64,000 nt of DNA, from NCBI RefSeq assembly GCF_000830005.1, contig NZ_CP010407.1, positions 3,081,001 through 3,145,000 on the forward strand. Direction: 5' to 3'. The stretch comes from Streptomyces vietnamensis (GTDB lineage: Bacteria > Actinomycetota > Actinomycetes > Streptomycetales > Streptomycetaceae). The position numbers and the translations under genes are program-made. This document shows, piece after piece, positions 19,164 to 28,086 of this stretch (position 1 is the first letter of the stretch; each line of letters begins with the position of its first letter). Below the pieces are notes generated by a model. It was not told the DNA's origin. It saw nothing but the letters and a program-made list of their open reading frames with translations, and did not search any database.

Positions 19164-20324
19164 ATGTCCCTCGACCACCGGCTCTCCGAAGAGCACGAGG
19201 AACTCCGCCGCACCGTCGAGGAGTTCGCGCACGACGTCGTCGCGCCGAAGATCGGCGACTACTACGAGCGGCACGAGTTCCCGTACGAGATCGTCGCCGA
19301 GATGGGCCGCATGGGCCTGTTCGGGCTGCCGTTCCCCGAGGAGTACGGCGGCATGGGCGGCGACTACCTGGCGCTCGGGATCGCCCTGGAGGAGCTGGCC
19401 CGGGTCGACTCCTCCGTGGCGATCACCCTGGAGGCGGGCGTCTCGCTCGGCGCGATGCCGGTCTTCCGTTTCGGTACGGAGGAGCAGAAGCGGGAGTGGC
19501 TGCCGAAGCTGTGCTCCGGCGAGATGCTCGGCGCGTTCGGTCTGACCGAGCCGGGAGCGGGCAGCGACGCCGGCGGCACCCGCACCACCGCCGTCCGGGA
19601 CGGCGACCACTGGGTCATCAACGGTTCGAAGTGCTTCATCACCAACTCCGGTACGGACATCACGGGCCTGGTGACGGTCACGGCGGTCACCGGCCGCAAG
19701 CCCGACGGGCGTCCGCTGATCTCCTCGATCATCGTGCCGTCCGGCACCCCGGGCTTCACGGTCGCGGCGCCGTACTCGAAGGTCGGCTGGAACGCCTCGG
19801 ACACCCGTGAGCTCTCCTTCGACGACGTCCGCGTCCCGGTGGGGAACCTGCTCGGCGAGGAGGGCCGGGGTTACGCGCAGTTCCTGCGGATCCTGGACGA
19901 GGGCCGGGTCGCGATCGCCGCGCTCGCGACGGGCCTCGCGCAGGGCTGTGTGGACGAGTCGGTGAAGTACGCGAAGGAGCGCCACGCCTTCGGGTCGCCG
20001 ATCAGCACGTACCAGGCGATCCAGTTCAAGATCGCCGACATGGAGACGAAGGCGCACATGGCCCGGATCGGCTGGCGGGACGCGGCCTCGCGCCTGGTCC
20101 TCGGCGAGCCGTTCAAGAAGGAGGCGGCGATCGCGAAGCTGTACTCCTCCACGGTGGCGGTGGACAACGCCCGCGAAGCGACCCAGGTCCACGGCGGCTA
20201 CGGCTTCATGAACGAGTACCCGGTGGCCCGCATGTGGCGCGACTCGAAGATCCTGGAGATCGGCGAGGGCACCAGCGAGGTCCAGCGGATGCTGATCGCC
20301 CGGGAGCTGGGCCTGCCGGCCTGA
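19164..20324 (+). CDS. acdH: Acyl-CoA dehydrogenase, isovaleryl/branched-chain type
   Basis: 386 residues with all acyl-CoA dehydrogenase motifs: GAFGLTEPGAGSDAGG, NGSKCFITNSG, VHGGYGFMNEYPVARMWRDSKILEIGEGTSEVQRMLI. It is the fourth gene of the accD-accA-hmgL operon (8-base gap, AAGGAG at 19147-19152). By context and by memory of the S. coelicolor/S. avermitilis acdH, it feeds branched-chain acyl-CoAs from valine, isoleucine and leucine into the pathway. A strong terminator follows 13 bases after the stop. Confidence 0.92.
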   Translation: MSLDHRLSEEHEELRRTVEEFAHDVVAPKIGDYYERHEFPYEIVAEMGRMGLFGLPFPEEYGGMGGDYLALGIALEELARVDSSVAITLEAGVSLGAMPVFRFGTEEQKREWLPKLCSGEMLGAFGLTEPGAGSDAGGTRTTAVRDGDHWVINGSKCFITNSGTDITGLVTVTAVTGRKPDGRPLISSIIVPSGTPGFTVAAPYSKVGWNASDTRELSFDDVRVPVGNLLGEEGRGYAQFLRILDEGRVAIAALATGLAQGCVDESVKYAKERHAFGSPISTYQAIQFKIADMETKAHMARIGWRDAASRLVLGEPFKKEAAIAKLYSSTVAVDNAREATQVHGGYGFMNEYPVARMWRDSKILEIGEGTSEVQRMLIARELGLPA

Positions 20325-20337
20325 CGGGACGCACAGG

Positions 20338-20376
20338 AAGAGGGGGTGCACGACTGAAGTCGTGCACCCCCTCTTT
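20338..20376 (+). terminator. Rho-independent terminator after acdH (bidirectional)
   Basis: An 18-bp perfect stem (20338-20355 with 20358-20375, sequence GAGGGGGTGCACGACT) is followed by a short T-run on the plus strand (CTCTTTC). The minus strand also reads AAGAGG into TTC-rich sequence, so it can serve the converging gene at 20386. Confidence 0.85.
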
Positions 20377-20385
20377 CATGCCTCA

Positions 20386-21042
20386 TCAGGCCGTGATCGC
20401 TCCGGCGCCCTCGCCCGGCGTGGCGTTCCACTCCCTGATCCGGGCCGCGAGCGCGGCGAGGCGCGGGTCGAGCGGGCCGACGGCGATGTAGAAGAGGGAC
20501 TCGTCCACCGGCTTGTCGTCACCGCCCCAGCGGACCACGCCGTCGCAGTCCGCGAGGATCGCGCGGACGGTGTCGGTCTGGAGCGGGAACAGCGTTCCCT
20601 TCGTCGCCCCGATGCCCGGGCGGATCCGCACGGCCGTGCCGGACGCGAGGTTCGACTCGGGGTGGCGGCGGCGCACCTCCTTGGCGGGGCGCCAGCCGGC
20701 GAGGTCACCGGCGTGGAGCTCCTCCACCTCGTAGTGGAAGCGGCGCACGACGTGGAGCAGGACGGTCTCGACGTCACCGATCCACACGGGCACGGTCAGT
20801 CCGGCGCCGGACACCGAGCGCGTCCACACCTGGGAGTCGCGGTCGACGTTGGTCTGGATCGTCCAGCCGTTCGCGGACGTCGCCGGGCGCTTGGGCTTGC
20901 GGGCCCCCGGGACGGCGCCGTCGGCGGCCCCCGCGCTCGGCGCGGCGACGGCCGTGGCGGACAGGACCGGGCTGAGGGCGGCGGCCGCGCCCACGACGGC
21001 GGCGGTCCGCACGACCGTGCGGCGCGTCATCTTCTGCTGCAT
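20386..21042 (-). CDS. Exported protein with Tat-like signal, function unknown
   Basis: 218 residues. The N-terminus MTRRTVVRTAAVVGAAAALSPVLSATAVAAPSA has twin arginines before a hydrophobic core and an AVAAP cut site, pointing to Tat export. The mature protein is rich in paired tryptophan/aromatic positions (GWTIQTNVDRDSQVWTRS, VWIGDVETVLLHVVRRFHYEVEEL) and has no catalytic motif I recognise. The ATG at 21042 has GAGGAGA about eleven bases upstream. It lies 28 bases after the membrane-protein gene on the same strand, suggesting a joint transcript. Confidence 0.78.
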   Translation of the reverse strand: MQQKMTRRTVVRTAAVVGAAAALSPVLSATAVAAPSAGAADGAVPGARKPKRPATSANGWTIQTNVDRDSQVWTRSVSGAGLTVPVWIGDVETVLLHVVRRFHYEVEELHAGDLAGWRPAKEVRRRHPESNLASGTAVRIRPGIGATKGTLFPLQTDTVRAILADCDGVVRWGGDDKPVDESLFYIAVGPLDPRLAALAARIREWNATPGEGAGAITA

Positions 21043-21070
21043 GTGCTTCGTGTCTCCTCTCAAGTCTTCG

Positions 21071-21385
21071 TCAGAACAGCCCGATCGCCAGGAAGGGCGC
21101 CAGGGAAGCCACCGCGCACACCGTCCAGTACACGGCCTTCGGGACGGGCGTCCGGCGCGCGAGGCGCCGGTTCACCAGGCCCCACACGAGGCCGTGGATC
21201 CCGACGACCGGTACGACGATGACCAGCCACAGCAGCATGCCGTCGTTCTCGTTCGGGTCCTGCGTCGTCCACCCGAGGGCGGCGAGCGGTCCGTTGGCCA
21301 GGACGTACCAGACCAGGAAGTACGGAACGATTCCGGGCACGCCGAGCAGCAGGTTCACCCCGGCCGGCACGAGCAGCTTCCTCAT
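21071..21385 (-). CDS. Small membrane protein
   Basis: 104 residues with three predicted membrane helices (roughly 8-30, 50-70 and 84-103) and few charged residues. No family recognised. It is between the DUF1906 gene (30 bases upstream) and the Tat-signal gene, all on the minus strand, so the three may form one unit. Confidence 0.75.
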   Translation of the reverse strand: MRKLLVPAGVNLLLGVPGIVPYFLVWYVLANGPLAALGWTTQDPNENDGMLLWLVIVVPVVGIHGLVWGLVNRRLARRTPVPKAVYWTVCAVASLAPFLAIGLF

Positions 21386-21415
21386 GCACCCATTCTTCGC
21401 GATCGGTGGGGGCCG

Positions 21416-23620
21416 CTAGGCGCGGCTGAGGGCGTTGTAGTTCTCCAGGACCTGGTAGAGGCCGACGAGCTCGCGCCCGTACTGCTCCGCCTTGGGCCCG
21501 GTGCCGTTGTACCGGGCGAGCAGCGCCTGGGTGTCGGCGAGGCTGGTGGTCAGCGACGGCGAGGGGATGCCCAGCTGGTAGGAGTTGAACATCGTGAGGT
21601 ACGCGACGGACCGGATGTTGTACTCGGGGTCCTGGAGCTGGTCCCAGACCGACTTCAGGTCGGCCTCGTAGGTCAGCGGGCTCGCGTTGAGGAGGCCCTG
21701 CCGGATGCAGTAGTTCCGGGCGTCGATGGCGACCTTGGCGAAGATCTGGCCCCAGCCCGTGCTGCTGTCGTCCCGCAGGCCGGCCTTCACGGCCTCGTCG
21801 GAGACCGCGTCGAGCGGGTTCAGCTTGCGCAGCTCCCACAGGACGGGGGCCTGGATGAGCGCCTTGCGGATCTTCAGCGTCCTGGCGAGGTTGGTGAACA
21901 GGTAGTCGGCGCTGAGGACCATGTTGAAGGCCTCGGTGGTGGAGATGACGCCGTACGTGACCCAGTCGCCGTCCGCGGTCCAGCCCTCGCCGCCCGTCTC
22001 GGGGACGCCGATGGAGGTGAGGTAGGACTGGATGTCGGCGAGCAGGGGCGCCTTGTACGCGGCCTGGTTGAGGTCCCGGTCCAGACCGGAGACGATCCCG
22101 GCGGGCGGGTCGAAGTCCGCCTGGCCCTGGTCCCGGCCGGAGGCCATGTCGTTGTCGATGTTGATCGAACCGGCGCCGGAGCCGACCGTGATCGTGGAGA
22201 TCTGGTCGAAGGCCCACTTCGTCGGCAGCGGGTAGCCCAGGTTTCCGGAGAAGCCGGCCGACATGTCGGAGACGAAGGCGGTCTCGGCGTACCCGGCGTC
22301 GGTCACGCGCTGGCAGATGTTGCGCGGGCCGTAGACGCCGACCCGGTAGCCCGAGTTCTCGGTGACGGTCCGGGAGACGCCGCGGAAGTGCGGGAGGATG
22401 TTGGAGGTGACCTCGCCGTCCATGGCGTCGTAGTCGACGGCGAAGTAGATGATCGAGCCCGGCTTGAAGCCGTGCGCCCGCGCCCATTCGACGGCGTTGG
22501 TCCCGTCGACGCAGCCCTGGCCGTACTTGAAGTAGCTCAACGAGTCGGAGAACGTCTGGTAGATCGGGAAGCAGCGCAGCCCGTACGCCTTGATCGTCTC
22601 CAGCTCGCCCGGCTGGATCTGCTTCTCGGGCAGCTTCCCGTTCGGGAAGGGGTTGTAGAGGTACCGGCCGACGTACGCGTAGCCCGCGTTGACGAGGGTC
22701 TGGGCGCGCTCCGGCGTGATCTTGGTGACGCAGTCGCAGGCGCTGCCCCTGCGGGTCTGGTCGCCGTACGAGACGAGCAGCGAGGACCAGGTGGCGTAGT
22801 CGCCGACGCCGGTCACCGGAAGCATGGAGAAGGCCTGGAAGGTCTCGACCTCGCTCTGGACCCCGCCGGTGAACTCGCCGAAGAGGACGTTGCGCTTGTT
22901 GAGGACCATCGCGGCCGTGAACAGGTACGCCCAGGTGCTGCTGTTGCCCTGGCCGACGGTGTGGGACTTCAGGCCGGACTGGGTGCCGGGGCCGAAGTTG
23001 CCGTTGGCGACGCCGTCGGCCATGCCCAGCTCGTACTGGATGGCGAAGAGCATGGACTTCGCGACGTCGCGGGAGTGATAGCCGTCGGCGGGGATGATGT
23101 AGAAGTCCCGGCGGTTCACGTACCGGGCGTTCAGCCACCGCTGGACGGTGCGGATCTGCTCGTTGCCGCCGCTGAGGCTGACGTAGGCGTCCATGGTGAG
23201 CAGGGCCTTGACGACCTTCGGCTCCAGGGACGTGCCCGGGTAGGCGCCGTCCACGCCCATGTGGAGCTTGAGCTGCGCCACGGCGCTCTGGACCCGGCTG
23301 TTGTAGGTGCCGTCGATCTCGCCGCCGTCGTAGCCCTTGCAGTACAGGGCGGACTGGATGATGCGGCAGAAGTTCGCCGAGGGCACCGTGGAGGCGTTGA
23401 TGCTCGGGTACTTCGACTGCAGCGTGGACAGCGTGGTGGGGCCGAAGGCGTTCGACAGGCTGGTGATGCCCATCTCGTACTGGAGGGCCCGGGTGAGGGC
23501 GTACATGACCGTCCAGCCGGTCTTGCCGTCCTCTTCCAGCTTGGATATGCCCAGCATCGCCCCGTTGTTGTAGGTCGAGTTGATGAAGCGCTGGGCCCTC
23601 TCGACCATAGCGTCGGCCAT
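21416..23620 (-). CDS. DUF1906 glycoside-hydrolase-like protein with peptidoglycan-binding-like repeats
   Basis: 734 residues. The first ~285 residues contain three peptidoglycan-binding-like units (for example GGEIDGTYNSRVQSAVAQL near 100, NGNFGPGTQSGLKSH near 207-220, VTGVGDYATWSSLL near 269-282). Residues ~295-505 are a DUF1906/Rv2525c-like TIM-barrel domain with IYFAVDYDAMDGEV (D396, D398) and INIDNDMASG (488-495). About 230 helical residues follow. The N-terminus (MADAMVERAQRF) has no signal peptide or membrane helix, odd for a protein with cell-wall-type domains. ATG at 23620 with AAGGAG a few bases upstream. Known relatives with a signal are exported cell-wall proteins; the route here is unclear. 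Confidence 0.85.
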   Translation of the reverse strand: MADAMVERAQRFINSTYNNGAMLGISKLEEDGKTGWTVMYALTRALQYEMGITSLSNAFGPTTLSTLQSKYPSINASTVPSANFCRIIQSALYCKGYDGGEIDGTYNSRVQSAVAQLKLHMGVDGAYPGTSLEPKVVKALLTMDAYVSLSGGNEQIRTVQRWLNARYVNRRDFYIIPADGYHSRDVAKSMLFAIQYELGMADGVANGNFGPGTQSGLKSHTVGQGNSSTWAYLFTAAMVLNKRNVLFGEFTGGVQSEVETFQAFSMLPVTGVGDYATWSSLLVSYGDQTRRGSACDCVTKITPERAQTLVNAGYAYVGRYLYNPFPNGKLPEKQIQPGELETIKAYGLRCFPIYQTFSDSLSYFKYGQGCVDGTNAVEWARAHGFKPGSIIYFAVDYDAMDGEVTSNILPHFRGVSRTVTENSGYRVGVYGPRNICQRVTDAGYAETAFVSDMSAGFSGNLGYPLPTKWAFDQISTITVGSGAGSINIDNDMASGRDQGQADFDPPAGIVSGLDRDLNQAAYKAPLLADIQSYLTSIGVPETGGEGWTADGDWVTYGVISTTEAFNMVLSADYLFTNLARTLKIRKALIQAPVLWELRKLNPLDAVSDEAVKAGLRDDSSTGWGQIFAKVAIDARNYCIRQGLLNASPLTYEADLKSVWDQLQDPEYNIRSVAYLTMFNSYQLGIPSPSLTTSLADTQALLARYNGTGPKAEQYGRELVGLYQVLENYNALSRA

Positions 23621-23740
23621 GGATCTCCTTCGTTCTGTGGCAACGCACGCGGAGAGGCGTCACGCCGTCGCCGAAACGAGGAGCCCCCTCTCCTGAATCA
23701 GCCAGACCCTAGCAACAGAATCAGCCCCTGTTGATCAATG

Positions 23741-23759
23741 TGAGGTTAGGCTAACCTCA
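23741..23759. promoter_or_regulatory. DmdR/IdeR iron box upstream of desF
   Basis: TGAGGTTAGGCTAACCTCA is a perfect 19-base palindrome matching the DtxR-family (DmdR1) consensus. It ends five bases before the desF ATG, so repressor bound with iron would block transcription start there. Confidence 0.9.
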
Positions 23760-23764
23760 TTTCC

Positions 23765-24619
23765 ATGACGAACGCCGAGACCGCCCCCTTCCAGTTCTTC
23801 TCCCTCCAGGTCGACCGGACACGGCGACTCGGCCCGTCCCTGGTCAGGGTCACCTTCACCGGGGACTACCTGAAGAACTTCGCCGCCGGGGGCCGCGACC
23901 AGTCGCTCTCCCTCTTCCTGCCGCACCCCGGCCAGGAGGCGCCGGTCCTGCCGCCCCTGGACGACCCGGACATGTACGCGATCCTCGGCGCCTGGCGCGC
24001 GATGCCCGACGACGAGCGGGCCGTGATGCGCTCGTACACCGTCCGCGAGCAGCGCACCGAGCCCGCCAACGAGGTGGACATCGACTTCGCGCTCCACGAG
24101 GACGGGGGTCCCGCCTGCCGCTGGGCGAGCCGCGCCGAGCCCGGCGACCGGGTGGCGGTCCTGGGTCCGGCGGTCGCCGAGAACACGGGCGTCCGCTTCC
24201 AACTGCCCGAGGACGCGGACTCCGTACTGATCTGGGCCGACGAGACGGCCCTGCCCGCCGCCTCCGCGATCCTGGAGTGGCTGCCGGCCGAGACCCGCGC
24301 CCGGGTGTTCCTCGAGGTGCCGTACTCCGGCGACCGGACGGAGCTCGCGACCGAGGCGGACGCCACGGTCACCTGGCTCGTACGGGAGGAGGGGGCGCCG
24401 TCCGCCGTGGACGCGGTGTCCGACGTCGAACTGCCCGGACGGGCCCCGTACGTCTGGATCGCGGGCGAGTCGGGCTCCGTGAAGGCGCTGCGCCGCCACT
24501 TCGTACGGGAGCGGGGTCTGGACCGGCGCCGGGTCACGTTCGTCGGCTACTGGCGCAAGGGCCTGTCCGAGGACGCGCTGCGCGAGGTCCCGGACGAGAC
24601 GGCGCAGGACGAGGCGTAG
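23765..24619 (+). CDS. desF: Siderophore-interacting protein (ferric-siderophore reductase type)
   Basis: 284 residues of the SIP/ViuB family. The N-terminal FAD domain has the MRSYTVREQR motif (R-x-Y-[ST]-[IV]-R) and a DIDFALHEDGGPACRWASRAEPGDRVAVLGP stretch. The C-terminal NAD(P)H-like domain has ADETALPAASAIL and the ending HVxFVGYWRKG. It is thought to release iron from imported ferrioxamine by reduction. No ribosome site precedes the ATG and the iron box ends five bases before it, so the mRNA may be leaderless. A hairpin separates it from desA. Confidence 0.9.
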   Translation: MTNAETAPFQFFSLQVDRTRRLGPSLVRVTFTGDYLKNFAAGGRDQSLSLFLPHPGQEAPVLPPLDDPDMYAILGAWRAMPDDERAVMRSYTVREQRTEPANEVDIDFALHEDGGPACRWASRAEPGDRVAVLGPAVAENTGVRFQLPEDADSVLIWADETALPAASAILEWLPAETRARVFLEVPYSGDRTELATEADATVTWLVREEGAPSAVDAVSDVELPGRAPYVWIAGESGSVKALRRHFVRERGLDRRRVTFVGYWRKGLSEDALREVPDETAQDEA

Positions 24620-24700
24620 GGAGACGCACCGAGAGAGACGCGGGACGAGGCGCCGGGAGAGACATAAGGAGAGGCGCAGCGAACCGGCCATTCACCGACG

Positions 24701-24728
24701 GCCCCTCAGCCCCTCAGGGCTGGGGGGC
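24701..24728 (+). terminator. Terminator between desF and desA
   Basis: GCCCCTCAGCCC (24701-24712) pairs with GGGCTGGGGGGC (24717-24728), 12 pairs with one G-T, four-base loop, followed by TTCTTC. desA has its own iron box downstream, consistent with separate transcripts. Confidence 0.75.
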
Positions 24729-24744
24729 TTCTTCACGGTCAAAC

Positions 24745-24763
24745 TTAGGTTAGGCTAACCTTA
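24745..24763. promoter_or_regulatory. DmdR/IdeR iron box upstream of desABCD
   Basis: TTAGGTTAGGCTAACCTTA is the near-consensus 19-base DmdR palindrome, 50 bases before the desA ATG. It shares its core with the desF box. Confidence 0.92.
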
Positions 24764-24813
24764 CTAACGACCACCTCGGCCGACCGCGTCCCCACACCCG
24801 GAAGGGCACCCGC

Positions 24814-26298
24814 ATGCGCTCCCACCTGCTCAACGACACGACGGCGGAGAGCTACCGACGCTCCGTCACCGAAGGAGTCGAGCGGGTGGCGAGGAAACTC
24901 GCCGCGACGCGAGGCCCGTTCACCGGCGTCACGCCCGCCGACCTCGCCCCCCTCGTCGACGCCGTCGACCTCGACCGCCCGCTCGGCGACCCCTCCGCCG
25001 CCCTCGACGAGCTGGAGAGCGTCTACCTCCGCGACGCCGTCTACTTCCACCACCCTCGCTACCTCGGGCACCTCAACTGCCCGGTGGTCATCCCCGCCGT
25101 CCTCGGCGAGGCCGTCCTCTCGGCGGTCAACTCCTCCCTCGACACCTGGGACCAGAGCGCCGGCGGCACCCTCATCGAGCGGAAACTGATCGACTGGACC
25201 ACCGGCCGCATCGGCCTCGGCCCGCTCGCCGACGGCGTGTTCACCAGCGGCGGCACCCAGTCCAACCTCCAGGCCCTGCTCCTCGCCCGCGAGGAGGCCG
25301 GCAGCACCGACCTGACGAAGCTGCGGATCTTCTCCTCCGAGTGCAGCCACTTCAGCGTCCAGAAGTCGGCCCAGCTGCTCGGCCTCGGCCGCGACGCCGT
25401 CGTCGCCGTCCCGGTCGACCGGAACAAGCGCATGCAGTCCGTCGTCCTCGCCGCCGAACTGGAGGCCTGCCGCGCCGAGGGCCTGATCCCGATGGCGATC
25501 GTCGCCACCGCCGGCACCACCGACTTCGGCTCCATCGACCCGCTGCCCGAGATCGCCGCCCTCGCCGCCGAGTACGGCGCCTGGATGCACGTCGACGCCG
25601 CCTACGGCTGCGGACTGCTCGCCTCCCGCACCCGCCGCCACCTCCTGGACGGCATCGAGCGGGCCGACTCCGTCACCGTCGACTACCACAAGTCCTTCTT
25701 CCAGCCGGTGAGTTCCTCCGCCGTCCTGGTCCGCGACGGCGCCACGCTGCGCCACGCGACGTACCACGCGGACTACCTCAACCCTCTCCCCCAAGCTCTC
25801 GGCTTCGCTCGAGCAGGGGGGACCCCCATGACCCTCGCCGAGCAGATCCCCAACCAGGTCGACAAATCCCTCCAGACCACCCGCCGCTTCGACGCGCTCA
25901 AGCTGTGGATGACCCTGCGCGTGATGGGCGCCGACGGCATCGGGGAGCTCTTCGACGAGGTCTGCGACCTGGCCGCCGAGGGCCATGCGCTGCTCACCGC
26001 CGACCCGCGCTACGAGGTCGTCGTCGAACCGCAGCTCTCCACCCTCGTCTACCGCTACGTCCCCGAGGCCGCCGCCTCCCCCGCCGAGGTCGACCGGGCC
26101 AACCTCCACGCCCGCAAGGCCCTGTTCGCCTCCGGCGAGGCCGTCGTCGCGGGCACCAAGGTCGACGGCCGCCAGTACCTCAAGTTCACCCTGCTCAACC
26201 CCGAGACGACGCCGGCCGACATCGCCGCAGTCCTCGACCTCATCGCCGGCCACGCCGAGCAGTACCTGGGAGAGAACCTTGTCCACGCAGCCTCTTGA
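24814..26298 (+). CDS. desA: Lysine decarboxylase of desferrioxamine biosynthesis
   Basis: 494 residues, a PLP-dependent group II decarboxylase. It has [26 protein letters not shown] (PLP aspartate near 261) and [11 protein letters not shown] (PLP lysine K293). It converts L-lysine to cadaverine, the first step of desferrioxamine formation. It is expressed from the iron box at 24745 and overlaps desB by 20 bases. Between residues ~324 and 339 the protein contains [16 protein letters not shown], encoded by a palindromic repeat found widely in Streptomyces. This explains why it is about 14 residues longer than the ~480 I recall for S. coelicolor DesA. Confidence 0.95.
   Translation: MRSHLLNDTTAESYRRSVTEGVERVARKLAATRGPFTGVTPADLAPLVDAVDLDRPLGDPSAALDELESVYLRDAVYFHHPRYLGHLNCPVVIPAVLGEAVLSAVNSSLDTWDQSAGGTLIERKLIDWTTGRIGLGPLADGVFTSGGTQSNLQALLLAREEAGSTDLTKLRIFSSECSHFSVQKSAQLLGLGRDAVVAVPVDRNKRMQSVVLAAELEACRAEGLIPMAIVATAGTTDFGSIDPLPEIAALAAEYGAWMHVDAAYGCGLLASRTRRHLLDGIERADSVTVDYHKSFFQPVSSSAVLVRDGATLRHATYHADYLNPLPQALGFARAGGTPMTLAEQIPNQVDKSLQTTRRFDALKLWMTLRVMGADGIGELFDEVCDLAAEGHALLTADPRYEVVVEPQLSTLVYRYVPEAAASPAEVDRANLHARKALFASGEAVVAGTKVDGRQYLKFTLLNPETTPADIAAVLDLIAGHAEQYLGENLVHAAS
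25784..25830. repeat. Dispersed Streptomyces palindromic element inside desA
   Basis: The stretch has a CTCCCCC left arm, a CTCTCGGCTTCGCTCGAGC core (GCTC pairing with GAGC), and a GGGGGG right arm followed by ACCCCCAT. I recognise it from memory as a repeat scattered in Streptomyces genomes, usually between genes. Here it keeps the desA reading frame. No second copy is visible in this window. Confidence 0.7.
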
Positions 26299-27550
26299 TT
26301 TCATCGGCATCGGGCTCGGTCCGTTCAACCTCGGACTCGCCTGCCTGACCGAGCCGATCACCGAACTGAACGGCCTGTTCCTGGAGTCCAAGCCGGACTT
26401 CGAGTGGCACTCGGGGATGTTCCTCGAAGGCGCCCACCTCCAGACCCCGTTCATGTCGGACCTGGTCACCCTCGCGGACCCGACCTCGCCGTACTCCTTC
26501 CTCAACTACCTGAAGGAGAAGGGCCGCCTGTACTCCTTCTATATCCGCGAGAACTTCTACCCGCTGCGGACCGAGTACAACGACTACTGCCGCTGGGCCG
26601 CCGGGAAACTGACCTCGATCCGCTTCTCGACGACGGTCGCGTCGGTGACGTACGACGAGACCGCCGACCTGTACGCGGTGACCACGGAATCCGGAGAAAC
26701 GTTCCGGACGCACCGGATCGTCCTCGGCACGGGCACCCCGCCCCACATCCCCGAGACCTGCGAGGGCCTCGGCGGCGACCTGATCCACAACTCGCGCTAC
26801 CTCCCGAACAAGGAGGAGCTCCAGAAGAAGAAGTCGATCACCCTGGTCGGCAGCGGCCAGAGCGCGGCGGAGATCTACTACGACCTCCTGAGCGAGATCG
26901 ACGTCCACGGCTACAAGCTGAACTGGGTGACCCGCTCGCCCCGCTTCTTCCCCCTCGAATACACCAAGCTCACGCTCGAGATGACGTCCCCGGAGTACGT
27001 GGACTACTTCCACGCGCTGCCCGAGCAGACCCGCTACCGCCTGGAGACGGCGCAGAAGGGCCTGTTCAAGGGCATCGACGGAGAGCTGATCGACGCGATC
27101 TTCGACCTGCTCTACCAGAAGAACCTGGGCGGCCCGGTCCCCACCCGCCTCCTGACCAACTCCTCCCTGAACACGGCGGCGTACGACGGGACGACGGGCA
27201 CGTACACGCTCGGCTTCCGCCAGGAGGAGCAGGAGAAGGACTTCACCCTGGACACCGAGGGCCTGATCCTCGCGACCGGCTACAAGTACACCGTCCCGGC
27301 CTTCCTGAAGCCGATCGAGGACCGCCTCCGGTACGACGGCCGGGGCCGCTTCGACGTGGCCCGCAACTACGCGATCGACACCACGGGCCGGCGGATCTTC
27401 CTGCAGAACGCCGGCGTGCACACGCACTCGATCACGTCGCCGGACCTGGGCATGGGCCCGTACCGGAACGCGTACATCATCGGGGAGATGCTGGGTTCCG
27501 AGTACTACCCGGTAGAGAAGACCATCGCCTTCCAGGAGTTCGCGATATGA
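26279..27550 (+). CDS. desB: Lysine/cadaverine N-hydroxylase
   Basis: 423 residues, an FAD- and NADPH-dependent N-hydroxylating monooxygenase of the IucD/SidA family. It has FAD motif [12 protein letters not shown] at residues 9-20, the substrate region [35 protein letters not shown], and NADPH motif [14 protein letters not shown]. It hydroxylates cadaverine to N-hydroxycadaverine. The likely start is TTG at 26279 ([11 protein letters not shown]) with GGGAGAG four bases before it, inside the end of desA. It overlaps desC by four bases. Confidence 0.94.
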   Translation: MSTQPLDFIGIGLGPFNLGLACLTEPITELNGLFLESKPDFEWHSGMFLEGAHLQTPFMSDLVTLADPTSPYSFLNYLKEKGRLYSFYIRENFYPLRTEYNDYCRWAAGKLTSIRFSTTVASVTYDETADLYAVTTESGETFRTHRIVLGTGTPPHIPETCEGLGGDLIHNSRYLPNKEELQKKKSITLVGSGQSAAEIYYDLLSEIDVHGYKLNWVTRSPRFFPLEYTKLTLEMTSPEYVDYFHALPEQTRYRLETAQKGLFKGIDGELIDAIFDLLYQKNLGGPVPTRLLTNSSLNTAAYDGTTGTYTLGFRQEEQEKDFTLDTEGLILATGYKYTVPAFLKPIEDRLRYDGRGRFDVARNYAIDTTGRRIFLQNAGVHTHSITSPDLGMGPYRNAYIIGEMLGSEYYPVEKTIAFQEFAI

Positions 27551-28086
27551 CCGTCCAGACCATCGGCATCCGCCCGCTCGACCCCCTCGCGGACGCGGAG
27601 CTGATCCACCCGTGGGTCACGCACCCGAAGGCCGCCTTCTGGATGATGCAGGACGCGAAGCTCCAGGACGTCGAGCGCGAGTACATGGCGATCGCGGCGA
27701 ACCCGCACCACGACGCCTTCATCGGCCTGGTCGACGGAGAGCCGGCCTTCCTGATGGAGCGCTACGACCCGTCGAAGGTGGAACTGGTCGGCCTGTACGA
27801 GCCGCAGCCCGGCGACGTGGGCATGCACTTCCTGGTGGCGCCCACGGACACCCCCGTGCACGGCTTCACCCGGACCGTGATCACCGCCGTGATGACGGAG
27901 TTGTTCGCCGACCCGGCGACCGCCCGGGTGGTCGTCGAGCCGGACGTCCGCAACAAGGCGGTGCACGCGCTCAACGAGGCCGTGGGATTCGTCGCCTTCG
28001 GAGAGATCCAGAAGCCGGAGAAGAAGGCCCTGCTGAGCTTCTGCACCCGTGCCCAGTTCGAGACCACCGTCGGAGCCGCGATATGA
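27547..28086 (+). CDS. desC: N-hydroxycadaverine acyltransferase (GNAT type)
   Basis: 179 residues of the IucB/RhbD-like acyltransferase family: [15 protein letters not shown], a GMHFLVAP strand, then [36 protein letters not shown], the acyl-CoA binding end of the fold. It acylates N-hydroxycadaverine with succinyl- or acetyl-CoA. Start and end codons overlap desB and desD (ATGA at both ends), typical of tight co-translation. Confidence 0.94.
   Translation: MTVQTIGIRPLDPLADAELIHPWVTHPKAAFWMMQDAKLQDVEREYMAIAANPHHDAFIGLVDGEPAFLMERYDPSKVELVGLYEPQPGDVGMHFLVAPTDTPVHGFTRTVITAVMTELFADPATARVVVEPDVRNKAVHALNEAVGFVAFGEIQKPEKKALLSFCTRAQFETTVGAAI

Noticed and set aside
21060..23663. Minus-strand frame of 867 codons overlapping the DUF1906 gene
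   Set aside because: Different frame of the same strand with low-complexity arginine/proline composition; the DUF1906 frame has real motifs and a ribosome site.
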